A stretch of DNA of 64,000 nucleotides from Couchioplanes caeruleus (GTDB lineage: Bacteria > Actinomycetota > Actinomycetes > Mycobacteriales > Micromonosporaceae). Location: contig NZ_RJKL01000001.1 of assembly GCF_003751945.1 (NCBI RefSeq), positions 806,001 through 870,000 on the forward strand. Direction: 5' to 3'. Shown piece after piece: positions 1 through 7,405 of this stretch (position 1 is its first letter; every line of letters starts with the position of its first letter). The notes beneath the pieces were generated by a model, which was given only the letters and a program-made list of their open reading frames with translations, made no database searches and was not told the origin of the DNA. Both the position numbers and the translations under genes were made by a program.

Positions 1-301
1 CGTACGTCTGCTCGCAGTTGGTCGCCACGATCGAGGTGAAGCCGGCGTCGTCGAGCACCGCCGACATGACCCGCAGCGGGTCGGCCGGGTCCAGCGCGGC
101 CGGGCGCAATCCGGGCATGGTCCACACCTGCACCATCGCGGGCGGTGCCAGGCCGTCGCGCTCGTAGACCGGGTTGGTGTCGCCCATCGCCTCCAGCCAG
201 CCCCGGATCGCCGGCAGGTTCACCGGATCCCGGGCCTCGCGCGGTGCCGACTCCCCCGCCTCGATGATGCGGCGTGCGGCGTCGTGGATCGCCTCGTCCA
301 T
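1..301 (-). CDS. chsH2: Steroid side-chain enoyl-CoA hydratase subunit, ChsH2-like (partial, runs off left edge)
   Basis: I translated this frame directly: it starts MDEAIHDAARRII and runs into the window edge with no stop, giving about 100 N-terminal residues. The segments around DTNPVYERDG and PAMVQVWTMPG fit the N-terminal hot-dog (MaoC-like) half of ChsH2, which with ChsH1 hydrates the 3-carbon steroid side-chain enoyl-CoA. The call rests mainly on position: it lies 12 bp downstream of a FadE29-like gene, itself preceded by a FadE28-like gene, the same order as in the mycobacterial cholesterol cluster. The C-terminal OB-fold part would lie outside the window. Confidence 0.7.
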   Translation of the reverse strand, partial: MDEAIHDAARRIIEAGESAPREARDPVNLPAIRGWLEAMGDTNPVYERDGLAPPAMVQVWTMPGLRPAALDPADPLRVMSAVLDDAGFTSIVATNCEQTY

Positions 302-313
302 GCGTACCCTCAC

Positions 314-1459
314 CTACCTCGGCACCCGGGGCAGGCCGAGGCCCGCGGACGCGATCAGTTCCCGCTGGATCTCGTTGACCCCGCCGCCGAAGGTCAGCAC
401 GAGGTTGCGCTGGGCCTGCAGGTCCAGCCAGGACATCAACTCGGCGGTCGCGGGGTCGTCCGGGTCGCCGTGGCGGCCGACGAGCTGCTCGAGCTCGTGG
501 CCGATCCGCAGCACCCACTCCGACGAGAAGACCTTGGTGGCGGAGGCGTCCGCCGCCGCCGGCTCGCCGCCGGCGACCTGCCAGTTGAGCAGCTCGTTGA
601 GACGCAGGCAGGCGTACGCCCGGCCGAGCGACCGGCGCACGTCGGGCTCGTCCCGCAGGCCCGGGTGCGCACCCACCCAGGCCCGCACCCGCGTGTGGAA
701 GGCCGCCAGCCGCCCGGCCGGGCCGAGCATCACCCGCTCGTGGTTGAGCTGGGTGGTCAGCAGGCGCCAGCCGCCGTTCTCGGGACCGACCCGCATCGAC
801 ACCGGCACGCGGACGTCGCTGAGATAGACCGCGTTCACGTGGTGCGCCCCGTCGCAGGTGATGATCGGCGTCCAGGTGTAGCCGGGGTCGCGGGTGTCGA
901 CGATGAGCACGGACAGGCCCTTGTGCTTCGGCGCGTCCGGGTCCGTCCGGCAGGCGAGCCACAGATAGTCGGCGTCGTGCGCGCCGGTGGTGAACGTCTT
1001 CTGGCCGTTGACGACGTACCCGTTGCCGTCGCGTACCGCCCGGGTGCGCAGCGCGGCCAGGTCGGTGCCCGCCTCCGGCTCGGTGTAGCCGATCGCGAAG
1101 TGGAGCTCGCCCGCGAGAATGCGGGGCAGGAAGAAGTCCTTCTGCTCGGGCGTTCCGTACGCGAGCAGGGTCGGCGCCACCGTCTGCAGGGTGACGGCGG
1201 GCAGCGGGACGTCCGCACGGGCCGCCTCGTTCCCGAGGATCTGCTGCTCCACCGGGCCGTGGCCGCCACCGCCGTAGCGGGTGGGGAAGCCGAGGCCGAG
1301 CCAGCCGTCGCGGCCCAGCCGGGCGACCACCTCCCGGTGGACCGGTCCGTGCCGTTCGTAGCGCAGTGCGGCGCGCTGCTCCGGCGAGAGCAGGCCTTCC
1401 AGGTACGCACGGAGCCGGTCGCGCAGCGCCCGCTGGTCCTCAGACAGGTCGATGAACAA
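314..1459 (-). CDS. fadE29: Acyl-CoA dehydrogenase, FadE29/ChsE2-like large subunit
   Basis: 381 aa, full length for an acyl-CoA dehydrogenase. The N-terminal helical domain starts FIDLSEDQRALRDRL. The middle domain carries FAIGYTEPEAGTDLA, the flavin/substrate signature of the family, and QKTFTTGAHDADYLW. The C-terminal helical domain ends with FGGGVNEIQRELIA, the usual position of FAD contacts. It should pair with the FadE28-like neighbour as the heterotetrameric ChsE1-ChsE2 enzyme that dehydrogenates the 3-carbon side chain of cholesterol degradation intermediates. The start is TTG, 4 nt after a GGGAGGG ribosome site, and lies inside the 3' end of fadE28 (20-bp overlap), so translation is coupled. 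Function is inferred from family and gene order. Confidence 0.85.
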   Translation of the reverse strand: MFIDLSEDQRALRDRLRAYLEGLLSPEQRAALRYERHGPVHREVVARLGRDGWLGLGFPTRYGGGGHGPVEQQILGNEAARADVPLPAVTLQTVAPTLLAYGTPEQKDFFLPRILAGELHFAIGYTEPEAGTDLAALRTRAVRDGNGYVVNGQKTFTTGAHDADYLWLACRTDPDAPKHKGLSVLIVDTRDPGYTWTPIITCDGAHHVNAVYLSDVRVPVSMRVGPENGGWRLLTTQLNHERVMLGPAGRLAAFHTRVRAWVGAHPGLRDEPDVRRSLGRAYACLRLNELLNWQVAGGEPAAADASATKVFSSEWVLRIGHELEQLVGRHGDPDDPATAELMSWLDLQAQRNLVLTFGGGVNEIQRELIASAGLGLPRVPR

Positions 1460-2510
1460 CGCGCCCTCCCAGCCGGTGCAGGCAGTGTTCGGCGCCGCCG
1501 AGACGGCGGGCCAGGTCGCGCAGCAGGGCGCCGTAGCGGTGCAGCGGGTAGTCGGCGGCCAGGCCCAGGCCGCCGTGCAGGTGGTGGCAGGAGCGCAGGG
1601 CCGCGAGCGCCTCGCTGGTCAGCCAGTACGCGGCGACCCACAGATCGTCGTCCGCGGCCTCGTGGGAGGTGTCCAGGCCCCAGCAGGCGGCCAGCACGGC
1701 GAGGTGCAGCGTGCGCGAGGTGACGTACACGTCGGCGATCTGCTGGGCGACCGCCTGGAAGGTAGCGAGCGGGCGTCCGAACTGCTGCCTGCTCCGCACG
1801 TGGCTGGCGGTCAACCGCAACGCCCCGGCCAGCGCGCCGTCGCCGGCGGCGCAGGTCGCGGCGACGGCACAGCGGTGCAGGTCGGCGACGCACCGTCCGT
1901 CGGCGGCGGGACCGAGCGGCTCCGCGACCACCGCATCCATCCGTACGGTGAACTCCGCGATGCCGGACGACGTGGCCGAGCGCCGCAGCGTGACGCCGTG
2001 GGCGGCCGGATCGACCAGGGCGACCGCGAGGCCGCCGGTCTCCAGGCTCACCGGCACGAGGATGCGATGGGCCTGCTCGGCGTCGGGCACGCCGGTCTTC
2101 GTGCCGGTGACCGTCCACCCCGCGGTGGCCGTGGTGCGCGGGGTGACGGGTAGCGGATCACCCGGCTCGGCCAGGGCCGCCGTCAGGACCCGGCCCTCAC
2201 CCACCCCGGCCAGCAGCTCGCGGTGCCGGTCGGGATCCGCCCAGCGCAGTACCGGCGGCACGCCGAGGCCGAGTGTGGACACCGCCGGGACCGCGCCGCC
2301 GCGGCGGGCGATCTCGGTGATGACCAGGGCGTTCTCCAGGACACCCAGCCCCGCGCCGCCGAGACGCTCCGGCACGGCAAGGGTGAGCAGGCCCGCTTCA
2401 CCGAGGGCCTTCCCGAGGCGGTCCGGGGTCCCGGCGTCGTCGTCCAGCACCTCGCCGGCCAGGCGGACGATCGCGTCCTGCGCCTCGTCCAGTTCGAAGT
2501 CGGGACCCAT
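1440..2510 (-). CDS. fadE28: Acyl-CoA dehydrogenase, FadE28/ChsE1-like small subunit
   Basis: 356 aa from the ATG that begins MGPDFELDEAQDAIV. The frame stays open far upstream, but this start matches the family N-terminus and sits just downstream of a KstR operator. It is shorter and more divergent than fadE29, typical of ChsE1 subunits. LLTLAVPERLGGAGLG and the C-terminal SRQQFGRPLATFQAVAQ helix are conserved acyl-CoA dehydrogenase features. The usual catalytic and FAD-binding signatures are weak, as expected for the non-identical partner in an alpha2-beta2 enzyme. First gene of the fadE28-fadE29-chsH2 operon, divergent from kstR. Confidence 0.82.
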   Translation of the reverse strand: MGPDFELDEAQDAIVRLAGEVLDDDAGTPDRLGKALGEAGLLTLAVPERLGGAGLGVLENALVITEIARRGGAVPAVSTLGLGVPPVLRWADPDRHRELLAGVGEGRVLTAALAEPGDPLPVTPRTTATAGWTVTGTKTGVPDAEQAHRILVPVSLETGGLAVALVDPAAHGVTLRRSATSSGIAEFTVRMDAVVAEPLGPAADGRCVADLHRCAVAATCAAGDGALAGALRLTASHVRSRQQFGRPLATFQAVAQQIADVYVTSRTLHLAVLAACWGLDTSHEAADDDLWVAAYWLTSEALAALRSCHHLHGGLGLAADYPLHRYGALLRDLARRLGGAEHCLHRLGGRVVHRPV

Positions 2511-2518
2511 GCCAGGAT

Positions 2519-2532
2519 TAGAACACGTTTCA
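2519..2532. promoter_or_regulatory. KstR operator, copy 1
   Basis: TAGAACACGTTTCA matches every fixed position of the published KstR consensus TnnAACnnGTTnnA. It lies 9 bp upstream of the fadE28 ATG and about 110 bp upstream of kstR, which is transcribed the other way. This suits repression of the side-chain operon and possibly autoregulation. Confidence 0.85.
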
Positions 2533-2642
2533 GTATTCACTCGCCAGATACCTACGCCCGCGAACGTCTCACCCGCGTTGGTACGCTGGTAGATCCCATA
2601 ACACGGCCCCCAGCCGTGATCCAGTACGCGGGGAAGGCAAGG

Positions 2643-3272
2643 ATGGCAGCGTCGAGAACGAATACCAGTAACGGTGCCGGCCGCAACGCGCTCGCCGGCG
2701 CGGACGCGCAGCAGGGCTCCGCCGCTCAGCGGGATCGGCGCCGCCGGATCCTCGAGGCGACCCTGGCACTGGCCTCCAAGGGTGGCTACGACGCCGTCCA
2801 GATGCGCACCGTCGCCGAGCGGGCGGAGGTGGCGCTCGGCACGCTGTACCGCTACTTTCCCTCCAAGATCCATCTCCTGGTCTCGGCCCTGGTGCTGGAG
2901 TTCGAGATGATCCAGGAGAAGCTGGACCGCAAGCCGGTGCCGGGAGACACCCCGCACGAGCGGACTCTGCACGTGCTCGGCCGGATGACCCGGGTGATGC
3001 AGCGCGAGCCGCTGCTCACCGAGGCGATGACGCGCGCGTTCATGTTCGCCGACCCGTCGGCCAGCGCCGAGGTCAACGCCGTCGCCCGGCTCATGGAGGA
3101 GATGCTCACCAACGCCATGCACGACGGCGAGCCGACCCCGGACGACCGGGCGAAGGCCCGCGTGATCGGCGACGTGTGGCTGTCCAACCTGGTGGCCTGG
3201 GTGACCCGGCGGGCCTCGGCCAACGACGTGGTCAACCACCTGGAGCTGGCCACCCGCCTGCTGCTGCGCTGA
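2643..3272 (+). CDS. kstR: TetR-family repressor of steroid catabolism, KstR
   Basis: 209 aa. A short polar N-terminal tail precedes the TetR helix-turn-helix (RRRRILEATLALASKGGY, then VAERAEVALGTLYRYFPSK, residues about 38-85). The C-terminal ligand domain carries MQREPLLTEAMTRAFMFAD and DVWLSNLVAWVTRRAS, segments I recognise as nearly invariant in KstR of Mycobacterium and Rhodococcus. KstR represses cholesterol degradation genes and is released by steroid CoA thioesters. The start ATG follows GGGGAAGG. The call is supported by three exact KstR operators in the window and by the divergent fadE28-fadE29 operon. Confidence 0.92.
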   Translation: MAASRTNTSNGAGRNALAGADAQQGSAAQRDRRRRILEATLALASKGGYDAVQMRTVAERAEVALGTLYRYFPSKIHLLVSALVLEFEMIQEKLDRKPVPGDTPHERTLHVLGRMTRVMQREPLLTEAMTRAFMFADPSASAEVNAVARLMEEMLTNAMHDGEPTPDDRAKARVIGDVWLSNLVAWVTRRASANDVVNHLELATRLLLR

Positions 3273-3280
3273 CACACGCC

Positions 3281-3308
3281 GCGGCACCGGGATTGCTCCC
3301 GGTGCCGC
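3281..3308. terminator. Bidirectional hairpin terminator between kstR and the SRPBCC gene
   Basis: A perfect 12-bp stem (GCGGCACCGGGA pairing with TCCCGGTGCCGC) with a TTGC loop lies in the 46-bp space between two convergent genes. There is no strong U-tract, as is usual in actinobacteria. Confidence 0.7.
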
Positions 3309-3318
3309 TCGTCGCCCG

Positions 3319-3750
3319 TCAGCCGAGCAGGGCCGTCAGCTTCGCCAGGGACTGCTGCGCGGCGGTGCCGGCCTGCTTCTCGAGCATGGTCGCCATCGGC
3401 CCGGCCAGCGCGGGGCCGATGAACTCCATCTCGTATGTGATCTGCGAACCGCTCCCGGACGGCTCGATCGTGAATCTGCTCTTCGCCTTGACTCCCATCG
3501 GGCCGTCGCCGGACTGCTCGAGCCGCTCCCCCGCCTCCGCGCCCGTCACCCTCCAGGACATCTCCGCGGGCATGCCCATCAGCTTCACCTTCTGCCGGTA
3601 GGTCGTGCCCGTGTCGAGAGTCGACGGAATCTCGCCGGTGAAGCCCTCATGCATCGTGTTCCACTCGGCGACCCGCGGAAGGTCCACCAACACTTGCCAG
3701 ACTTTCTGCGGTTCGGCCGCGGCACCGGCCGAGACACTGACCTTGGGCAT
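3319..3750 (-). CDS. SRPBCC-family (START-fold) protein, Rv0910/polyketide-cyclase-like
   Basis: 143 aa from ATG (MPKVSVSAG), chosen because a perfect CAAGGAGGA ribosome site lies 6 nt upstream; an in-frame ATG further upstream has no such site. The pattern is a single-domain SRPBCC fold: N-terminal strand, then EPQKVWQVLVDLPRVAEWN, a GTTYRQKVKLMGMPAEMSW strand pair, and a long C-terminal helix ending LAKLTALLG. Such proteins bind hydrophobic ligands, and no catalytic residues can be assigned. A KstR operator about 30 bp upstream places it in the steroid regulon, so a steroid- or CoA-ester-binding role is plausible but inferred. Confidence 0.75.
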   Translation of the reverse strand: MPKVSVSAGAAAEPQKVWQVLVDLPRVAEWNTMHEGFTGEIPSTLDTGTTYRQKVKLMGMPAEMSWRVTGAEAGERLEQSGDGPMGVKAKSRFTIEPSGSGSQITYEMEFIGPALAGPMATMLEKQAGTAAQQSLAKLTALLG

Positions 3751-3782
3751 CGCGTTCCTCCTTGAGGCTGATCCCAGAGAAC

Positions 3783-3796
3783 TAGAACAGGTTATA
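3783..3796. promoter_or_regulatory. KstR operator, copy 2
   Basis: TAGAACAGGTTATA fits all fixed positions of TnnAACnnGTTnnA. It lies between the divergent SRPBCC gene (start 3750) and thioesterase gene (start 3888), so it can control both. A separate 16-bp palindrome, GTTTCATTCATGAAAC, follows at 3818-3833 and may be a second operator. Confidence 0.8.
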
Positions 3797-3887
3797 GCAA
3801 TGTGACGAGCTTCACTAGTTTCATTCATGAAACATGCTCGTTGCCGGAGTAGAACCAGGTTCTGTCGTCAAGCGGTGGAGGCGCACG

Positions 3888-4658
3888 GTGACCGAGAACG
3901 ATGCCGGTGGACGGGACGACTCCCCGTCGACCGCCTGGCACCAGGACGCGATAGCGCCCCGCTCCACCCGCAACCTGCGCGCGGTGAACGGCCGTACGGA
4001 CCCGGCCGGCCCGGCCCGGCTGCGCCGCCGGCGGCGCGCCGTCAGCGATCTCGGCGACGCGCTGCGCGCCCTGGTCGAGCTGGCCACGGCCACCGAGGCC
4101 CCGGCCGACGACCTCGAGCGCGCGACCGAGAGCGTCCGAGCGGCCGCGGCCCTGCTCGGCGGTCGCGTGCGCGACCGATCCAGCCTGCCCAGCACCGACG
4201 ACCTGCTCGACGGCGTCCGGATGTACAACCCGGTGACCGGCAGCGGCAGCGCCCTGGCCCCGCCGCTGCACATCGAACAAGCGGGCGACCTCACCATCGG
4301 CACCTGCACCCTGGGCCTGGCCTTCGAGGGTCCACCCAGCTACGCCCACGGCGGCATGAGCGCGCTGCTGCTCGACCAGCTCCTCGGATATGCGGTGAGC
4401 GCCTCGGGACACCCGGGCATGACGGTGCGGCTCGACACCTCGTACCGGGCGCCGGTGCCCCTGCAGACTCCCCTGCGCCTGACCGCCCGGGTGACCGCGA
4501 TCGACGGACGGCGGGTGACCGCCTCCGGGGCCATCGCCACGGCCGCGGAGCCGGACACCGTCCTGGTCGCCGCCACCGGCACCTTCGTCGCCCTCAGCGC
4601 CGACCAGGCCCGGCGCCTCTTCGGCGCGGTCTGGGACTCCGGCTCCCGGGCCGGCTGA
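3888..4658 (+). CDS. PaaI-type hot-dog acyl-CoA thioesterase
   Basis: 256 aa from GTG, 8 nt after GGTGGAGG; the in-frame ATG at 3834 lacks a ribosome site. The first 120 residues are charged and helical. The hot-dog domain follows, with SYAHGGMSALLLDQLLGYAVS (HGG plus the long central helix of PaaI-like thioesterases) and then VRLDTSYRAPVPLQTPLRLTA. Family members hydrolyse acyl-CoA thioesters. It diverges from the SRPBCC gene across a KstR operator, so it may recycle CoA or remove stalled steroid-CoA intermediates (inference). The extended N-terminus is longer than in typical 140-aa PaaI proteins. Confidence 0.78.
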   Translation: MTENDAGGRDDSPSTAWHQDAIAPRSTRNLRAVNGRTDPAGPARLRRRRRAVSDLGDALRALVELATATEAPADDLERATESVRAAAALLGGRVRDRSSLPSTDDLLDGVRMYNPVTGSGSALAPPLHIEQAGDLTIGTCTLGLAFEGPPSYAHGGMSALLLDQLLGYAVSASGHPGMTVRLDTSYRAPVPLQTPLRLTARVTAIDGRRVTASGAIATAAEPDTVLVAATGTFVALSADQARRLFGAVWDSGSRAG

Positions 4659-4715
4659 CGTGCACTACCGGCAGCGTTCTCGCCACCTGCGCCGAGCCGG
4701 CCGATGCGGGGCCCT

Positions 4716-6110
4716 TCAGGGACGCCGGACCAGGTGCCACTGCTGACTCCAGGTCTGCCGGCAGTCGACCATCTGCAGGCCGGTGCCCTCGAGCAGCAGG
4801 TCGTCGCGGACTTTCAGGCATTTCGCGCCGTCGCCGCTACTCAGCAGGCCGTCGTCGCGGATCGTCCAGTGCTGGGCTGGAGCAGTCACTGAGCAGGCGG
4901 ACTGGACGACCTCACGCGCGGAGGGATCGCCGGACAGGCACTTGCCGCTCAGCATGTTCACGAACCAGTGTTCGCCGCCAGGTAGTTGCCGGGCCCGCCA
5001 CAACTGGTTGCGAAAGTCGCCGTCCTCGCGCCAATGCCAGAGATGGGTACGCCCACCTTCGTCCGTCGACCAGTTCTCGACGTCCACCACGTACGCGGCC
5101 GAGGTGGACGTGGCCGAGCGTTGGTTGACGATCGCCACGATCGTTGCGTCGGGGATGTCGCCACTCAAGGGAGAGACGCCGGGCTGCGGCGACGCGATCA
5201 CCGCCGGGACGACCGGGGGTCGGCCGGCATCCCGCGTCCAGGCGATGACAGCAATCGTGGTGGCCGCGAGAGCCAGTGCGATGGCGGCCGCCGCCGACCA
5301 TGACCGCCTGGCGGACGGCTCGGAAGTCGCCACCGTCGACGTGGGAGCGGAGGCCAGGGACGACGGCGACGGGGTGCTGGCCCGCGCGTACGCCATCTCC
5401 GCGCCGTCGGTCAGCATCTTCAGGTGCAGGGCCTGCAACGCCGGGCTCGGATCGACGCCGAGCTCGTCGGCAAGCTGTCGCCGGCTCGTCTCGTAGTGAC
5501 GTAGCGCGTCGGCCTGACGGCCGTTGCGATACAGGGCCAGCATCAGTTGCCCGGTCAGCCGCTCGTCCATCGGGTGCGTGGAGGCGGCCGCCACCAGGTC
5601 TTCGACCAGTTCCGCATGCCGCCCTCGCGCCAGCGCGCGGTCGTTGCGATCCAGCATGGCGGCGTGCCGCTCGCGTTCCAGTGCCTCGCGCACCTCGTTG
5701 AACCATGGCGTGTCCAGGGAGCCGAACGGGCGGCCGCGCCACAGCCCGAGCGCCTCGTCGAAGAGGTCGTCCGAGGCATCTCCGGCACGGGCCTGTCCGA
5801 CGAGGTGGCGAAAGCGGTGGGCGTCGACAGCGAGCGGGTCGACACACAGGCAATAGCCGCTGGGTTGCCGGTCGATGCGGATGTCGGGGGCAAGTGCCTG
5901 TCGCAGTCCGGACAAGTAGTTGTGCAGCGCGCCGCGGGCGCGCTGCGGTGCGCTGTCCGCCCAAACCCGCTCGATGAGCTCGTCGGCGGAGACAGGCCGA
6001 CCGGCCTCCACCAGCAGGACCGCCAGGACGCTCCGCTGCCGCAGGTGACCCAGGTCGACCGGCCGGCCATCGCGGTAGGCCTCCACGCCACCGAGGACCC
6101 GGAGATCCAA
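4716..6110 (-). CDS. Membrane-anchored BTAD (SARP-like) regulator with C-terminal ricin-type lectin domain
   Basis: About 464 aa. Order: winged-helix DNA-binding domain (DLRVLGGVEAYRDGRPVDLG, about 1-95); bacterial transcriptional activation domain of helical repeats (VDAHRFRHLVGQA to ELGVDPSPALQALH, about 100-250); Ser/Thr-rich linker; one membrane helix (AAAAIALALAATTIAVIAW, about 297); then an extracellular ricin-B-like domain (HWFVNMLSGKCLSGDPS, GAKCLKVRDDLLLEGTGLQ, WSQQWHLV). The TTG start is preceded by GGGGAGGGG; an ATG at 6191 is the alternative. The layout suggests a one-protein sensor that binds sugar or wall polymer outside and DNA inside. Targets unknown; the divergent inhibitor gene is a candidate. 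Confidence 0.8.
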   Translation of the reverse strand: MDLRVLGGVEAYRDGRPVDLGHLRQRSVLAVLLVEAGRPVSADELIERVWADSAPQRARGALHNYLSGLRQALAPDIRIDRQPSGYCLCVDPLAVDAHRFRHLVGQARAGDASDDLFDEALGLWRGRPFGSLDTPWFNEVREALERERHAAMLDRNDRALARGRHAELVEDLVAAASTHPMDERLTGQLMLALYRNGRQADALRHYETSRRQLADELGVDPSPALQALHLKMLTDGAEMAYARASTPSPSSLASAPTSTVATSEPSARRSWSAAAAIALALAATTIAVIAWTRDAGRPPVVPAVIASPQPGVSPLSGDIPDATIVAIVNQRSATSTSAAYVVDVENWSTDEGGRTHLWHWREDGDFRNQLWRARQLPGGEHWFVNMLSGKCLSGDPSAREVVQSACSVTAPAQHWTIRDDGLLSSGDGAKCLKVRDDLLLEGTGLQMVDCRQTWSQQWHLVRRP

Positions 6111-6428
6111 TGCACCCCTCCCCGAAGCATTTCTGAGCTGGGAATTTGAGAGTCCACAGAGGATTCCGTGGGCGCCGAGAACAACTATCATCGATGATCT
6201 TCGTGGAGTCAAGGTGGCACCGGTCCACGGTGCCGCAGATCGCGCCTGGCCGTGGTTGTTCAACGGCCCCCGCCATTGTCGAGCACCTTCCGATGACGGT
6301 TGCCTTCTCCTCGGAGGCGACTGTCCGAACCGGTCTCGATGTCAACCGGCGAAAGGAGGTGAATGTCGAACTGACCGACTCGAAAGCGTTGGCGGCACCG
6401 GAATCTTGAACAACGAAGGGAACGAGGA
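6111..6428. other. Divergent regulatory region, with a possible 16-codon leader peptide
   Basis: 318 bp between the BTAD-ricin regulator and the secreted inhibitor gene. At 6354-6364 it holds AAAGGAGGTGA, fully complementary to the 3' end of 16S rRNA. Immediately after, an in-frame GTG opens a 16-codon peptide (NVELTDSKALAAPES) ending 20 bp before the inhibitor start. Spacing between the ribosome site and GTG is too short for normal initiation, so the peptide is doubtful. No clear promoter boxes could be assigned. Confidence 0.3.
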
Positions 6429-7040
6429 ATGAAAGAAATGATCGCCAAGAACGCCAGAAGGTGGGGGCTCGCCCTCGCCGTCGTGGCCGTGGTCGCGGCT
6501 CCCGCTCAGGTCGCGAACGCGGCCGCGGACGGCGCGGTCTCGCGGCCGGCGTTCGCGGAGCAGGCGCGCAGCGCGGGTCTCGACCAGCGGCAGGCACGCC
6601 TGCTGCAGGGCGAGGTCGACAAGGTTCTTGCCGGCATGAAGGTCGGCGGTCGGCAGGTCAGCGCCAATGAGGTCGTGTCCGACGACGGCCGGGTCAAGGT
6701 GGTCATCCCGGTGCCGGGCGAGCAGCGCGCCCGCTCACTTTCCGGTGCGGAAACTCTCGCCAACTGCTCCTACGAATACCTCTGCCTGTTCGACTATGCC
6801 CACTTCGGCGGGCTCCTGACGCGACTCTACCGCTGCGATTTCGTCAACCTCGGCGATTACGGCCTCAACGACCGGCTGGAGTCGTACGACAACAGCCAGA
6901 CGACTGGTACCGTCGCGCGCTTCTACAACTGGGAAGGGCGGTGGGTTTACAAATTCGGCAGCACCGCCCCGCACACGGATTACGATTTGAACCGGTGGTC
7001 GGGATTGGCGAACATGATCGACGGCGTGGATCCCTGCTGA
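6429..7040 (+). CDS. Secreted protein with peptidase-inhibitor I36-like (crystallin-fold) domain
   Basis: 203 aa. A Sec signal peptide (WGLALAVVAVVAAPAQVANA, about residues 12-31) is followed by a helical propeptide-like region (AFAEQARSAGLDQRQARLLQ) and a cysteine-containing C-terminal domain. That domain (CSYEYLCLFDYAHFGG, RCDFVNLGDYGLNDRLESY, NNSQTT-type loop, YNWEGRWVYKF, WSGLANMIDGVDPC) matches the Streptomyces metalloproteinase-inhibitor type, peptidase inhibitor family I36. It probably acts outside the cell, inhibiting a protease or binding metal. The ATG follows AACGAGGA; a second in-frame ATG lies 4 codons later. Divergent from the lectin-regulator gene. Confidence 0.78.
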   Translation: MKEMIAKNARRWGLALAVVAVVAAPAQVANAAADGAVSRPAFAEQARSAGLDQRQARLLQGEVDKVLAGMKVGGRQVSANEVVSDDGRVKVVIPVPGEQRARSLSGAETLANCSYEYLCLFDYAHFGGLLTRLYRCDFVNLGDYGLNDRLESYDNSQTTGTVARFYNWEGRWVYKFGSTAPHTDYDLNRWSGLANMIDGVDPC

Positions 7041-7405
7041 ACCAAGCGGCTGGGTAGGCATCCGGCTTCCGCCGGATTCGGGCGTCAGCAACGGGCTGGC
7101 TCGGCAGGGCGTCCAGGGCGGGCCCGGCAAGCGTCCAAGCGACCTCGGCAAAGCGTCCGGGCCGGCTCGGCAAAGCGTCCAGGCGGGTGAGTCCTCGCCG
7201 GTGATCGTGCGCGCGGCACGGCGCCGGCGGGATCTCACCCGCCGCCTCCTGTCCCCACCGGAATATGTCGGACCCCGGTCGACCGCACCGGCCCGGCGCT
7301 GTTCGGCTTGTCGCGTGGTGTTCGCCCGTGTCGGACGCCACCATCCCTTAAGCATCCTAGGAGGATAGGTTGACAGTGCTGGCCGTATCACGGGCCCAGG
7401 GCGTG
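7041..7405. other. Intergenic region with weak hairpin and a four-copy 22-bp repeat
   Basis: 365 bp without a convincing gene. It starts with a small hairpin, ATCCGGC-TTCC-GCCGGAT (7060-7077), a possible terminator for the inhibitor gene. The repeat at 7099-7180 is listed separately. Nothing else recognised. Confidence 0.5.
7099..7180. repeat. Four imperfect tandem copies of a 22-bp unit
   Basis: Copies begin at 7099, 7122, 7143 and 7165. The shared core is GCTCGGCAAAGCGTCC with small changes: GCTCGGCAGGGCGTCC, GCCCGGCAAGCGTCC, CCTCGGCAAAGCGTCC, GCTCGGCAAAGCGTCC. The period is 21-23 bp, close to two helical turns. Function unknown. Confidence 0.8.

Noticed and set aside
3851..3863. AGAACCAGGTTCT, a perfect palindrome resembling a KstR operator before the thioesterase gene
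   Set aside because: The AAC and GTT halves are 3 bp apart instead of 2, so it fails the KstR consensus. It may bind another protein, but no evidence shows which.
4900..6600. Long GC-rich frames overlapping the BTAD-ricin gene in other frames, up to 561 codons
   Set aside because: They are Arg/Pro-rich translations with no domains, typical of shadow frames in high-GC DNA, and the opposing frame encodes a clear multi-domain protein.
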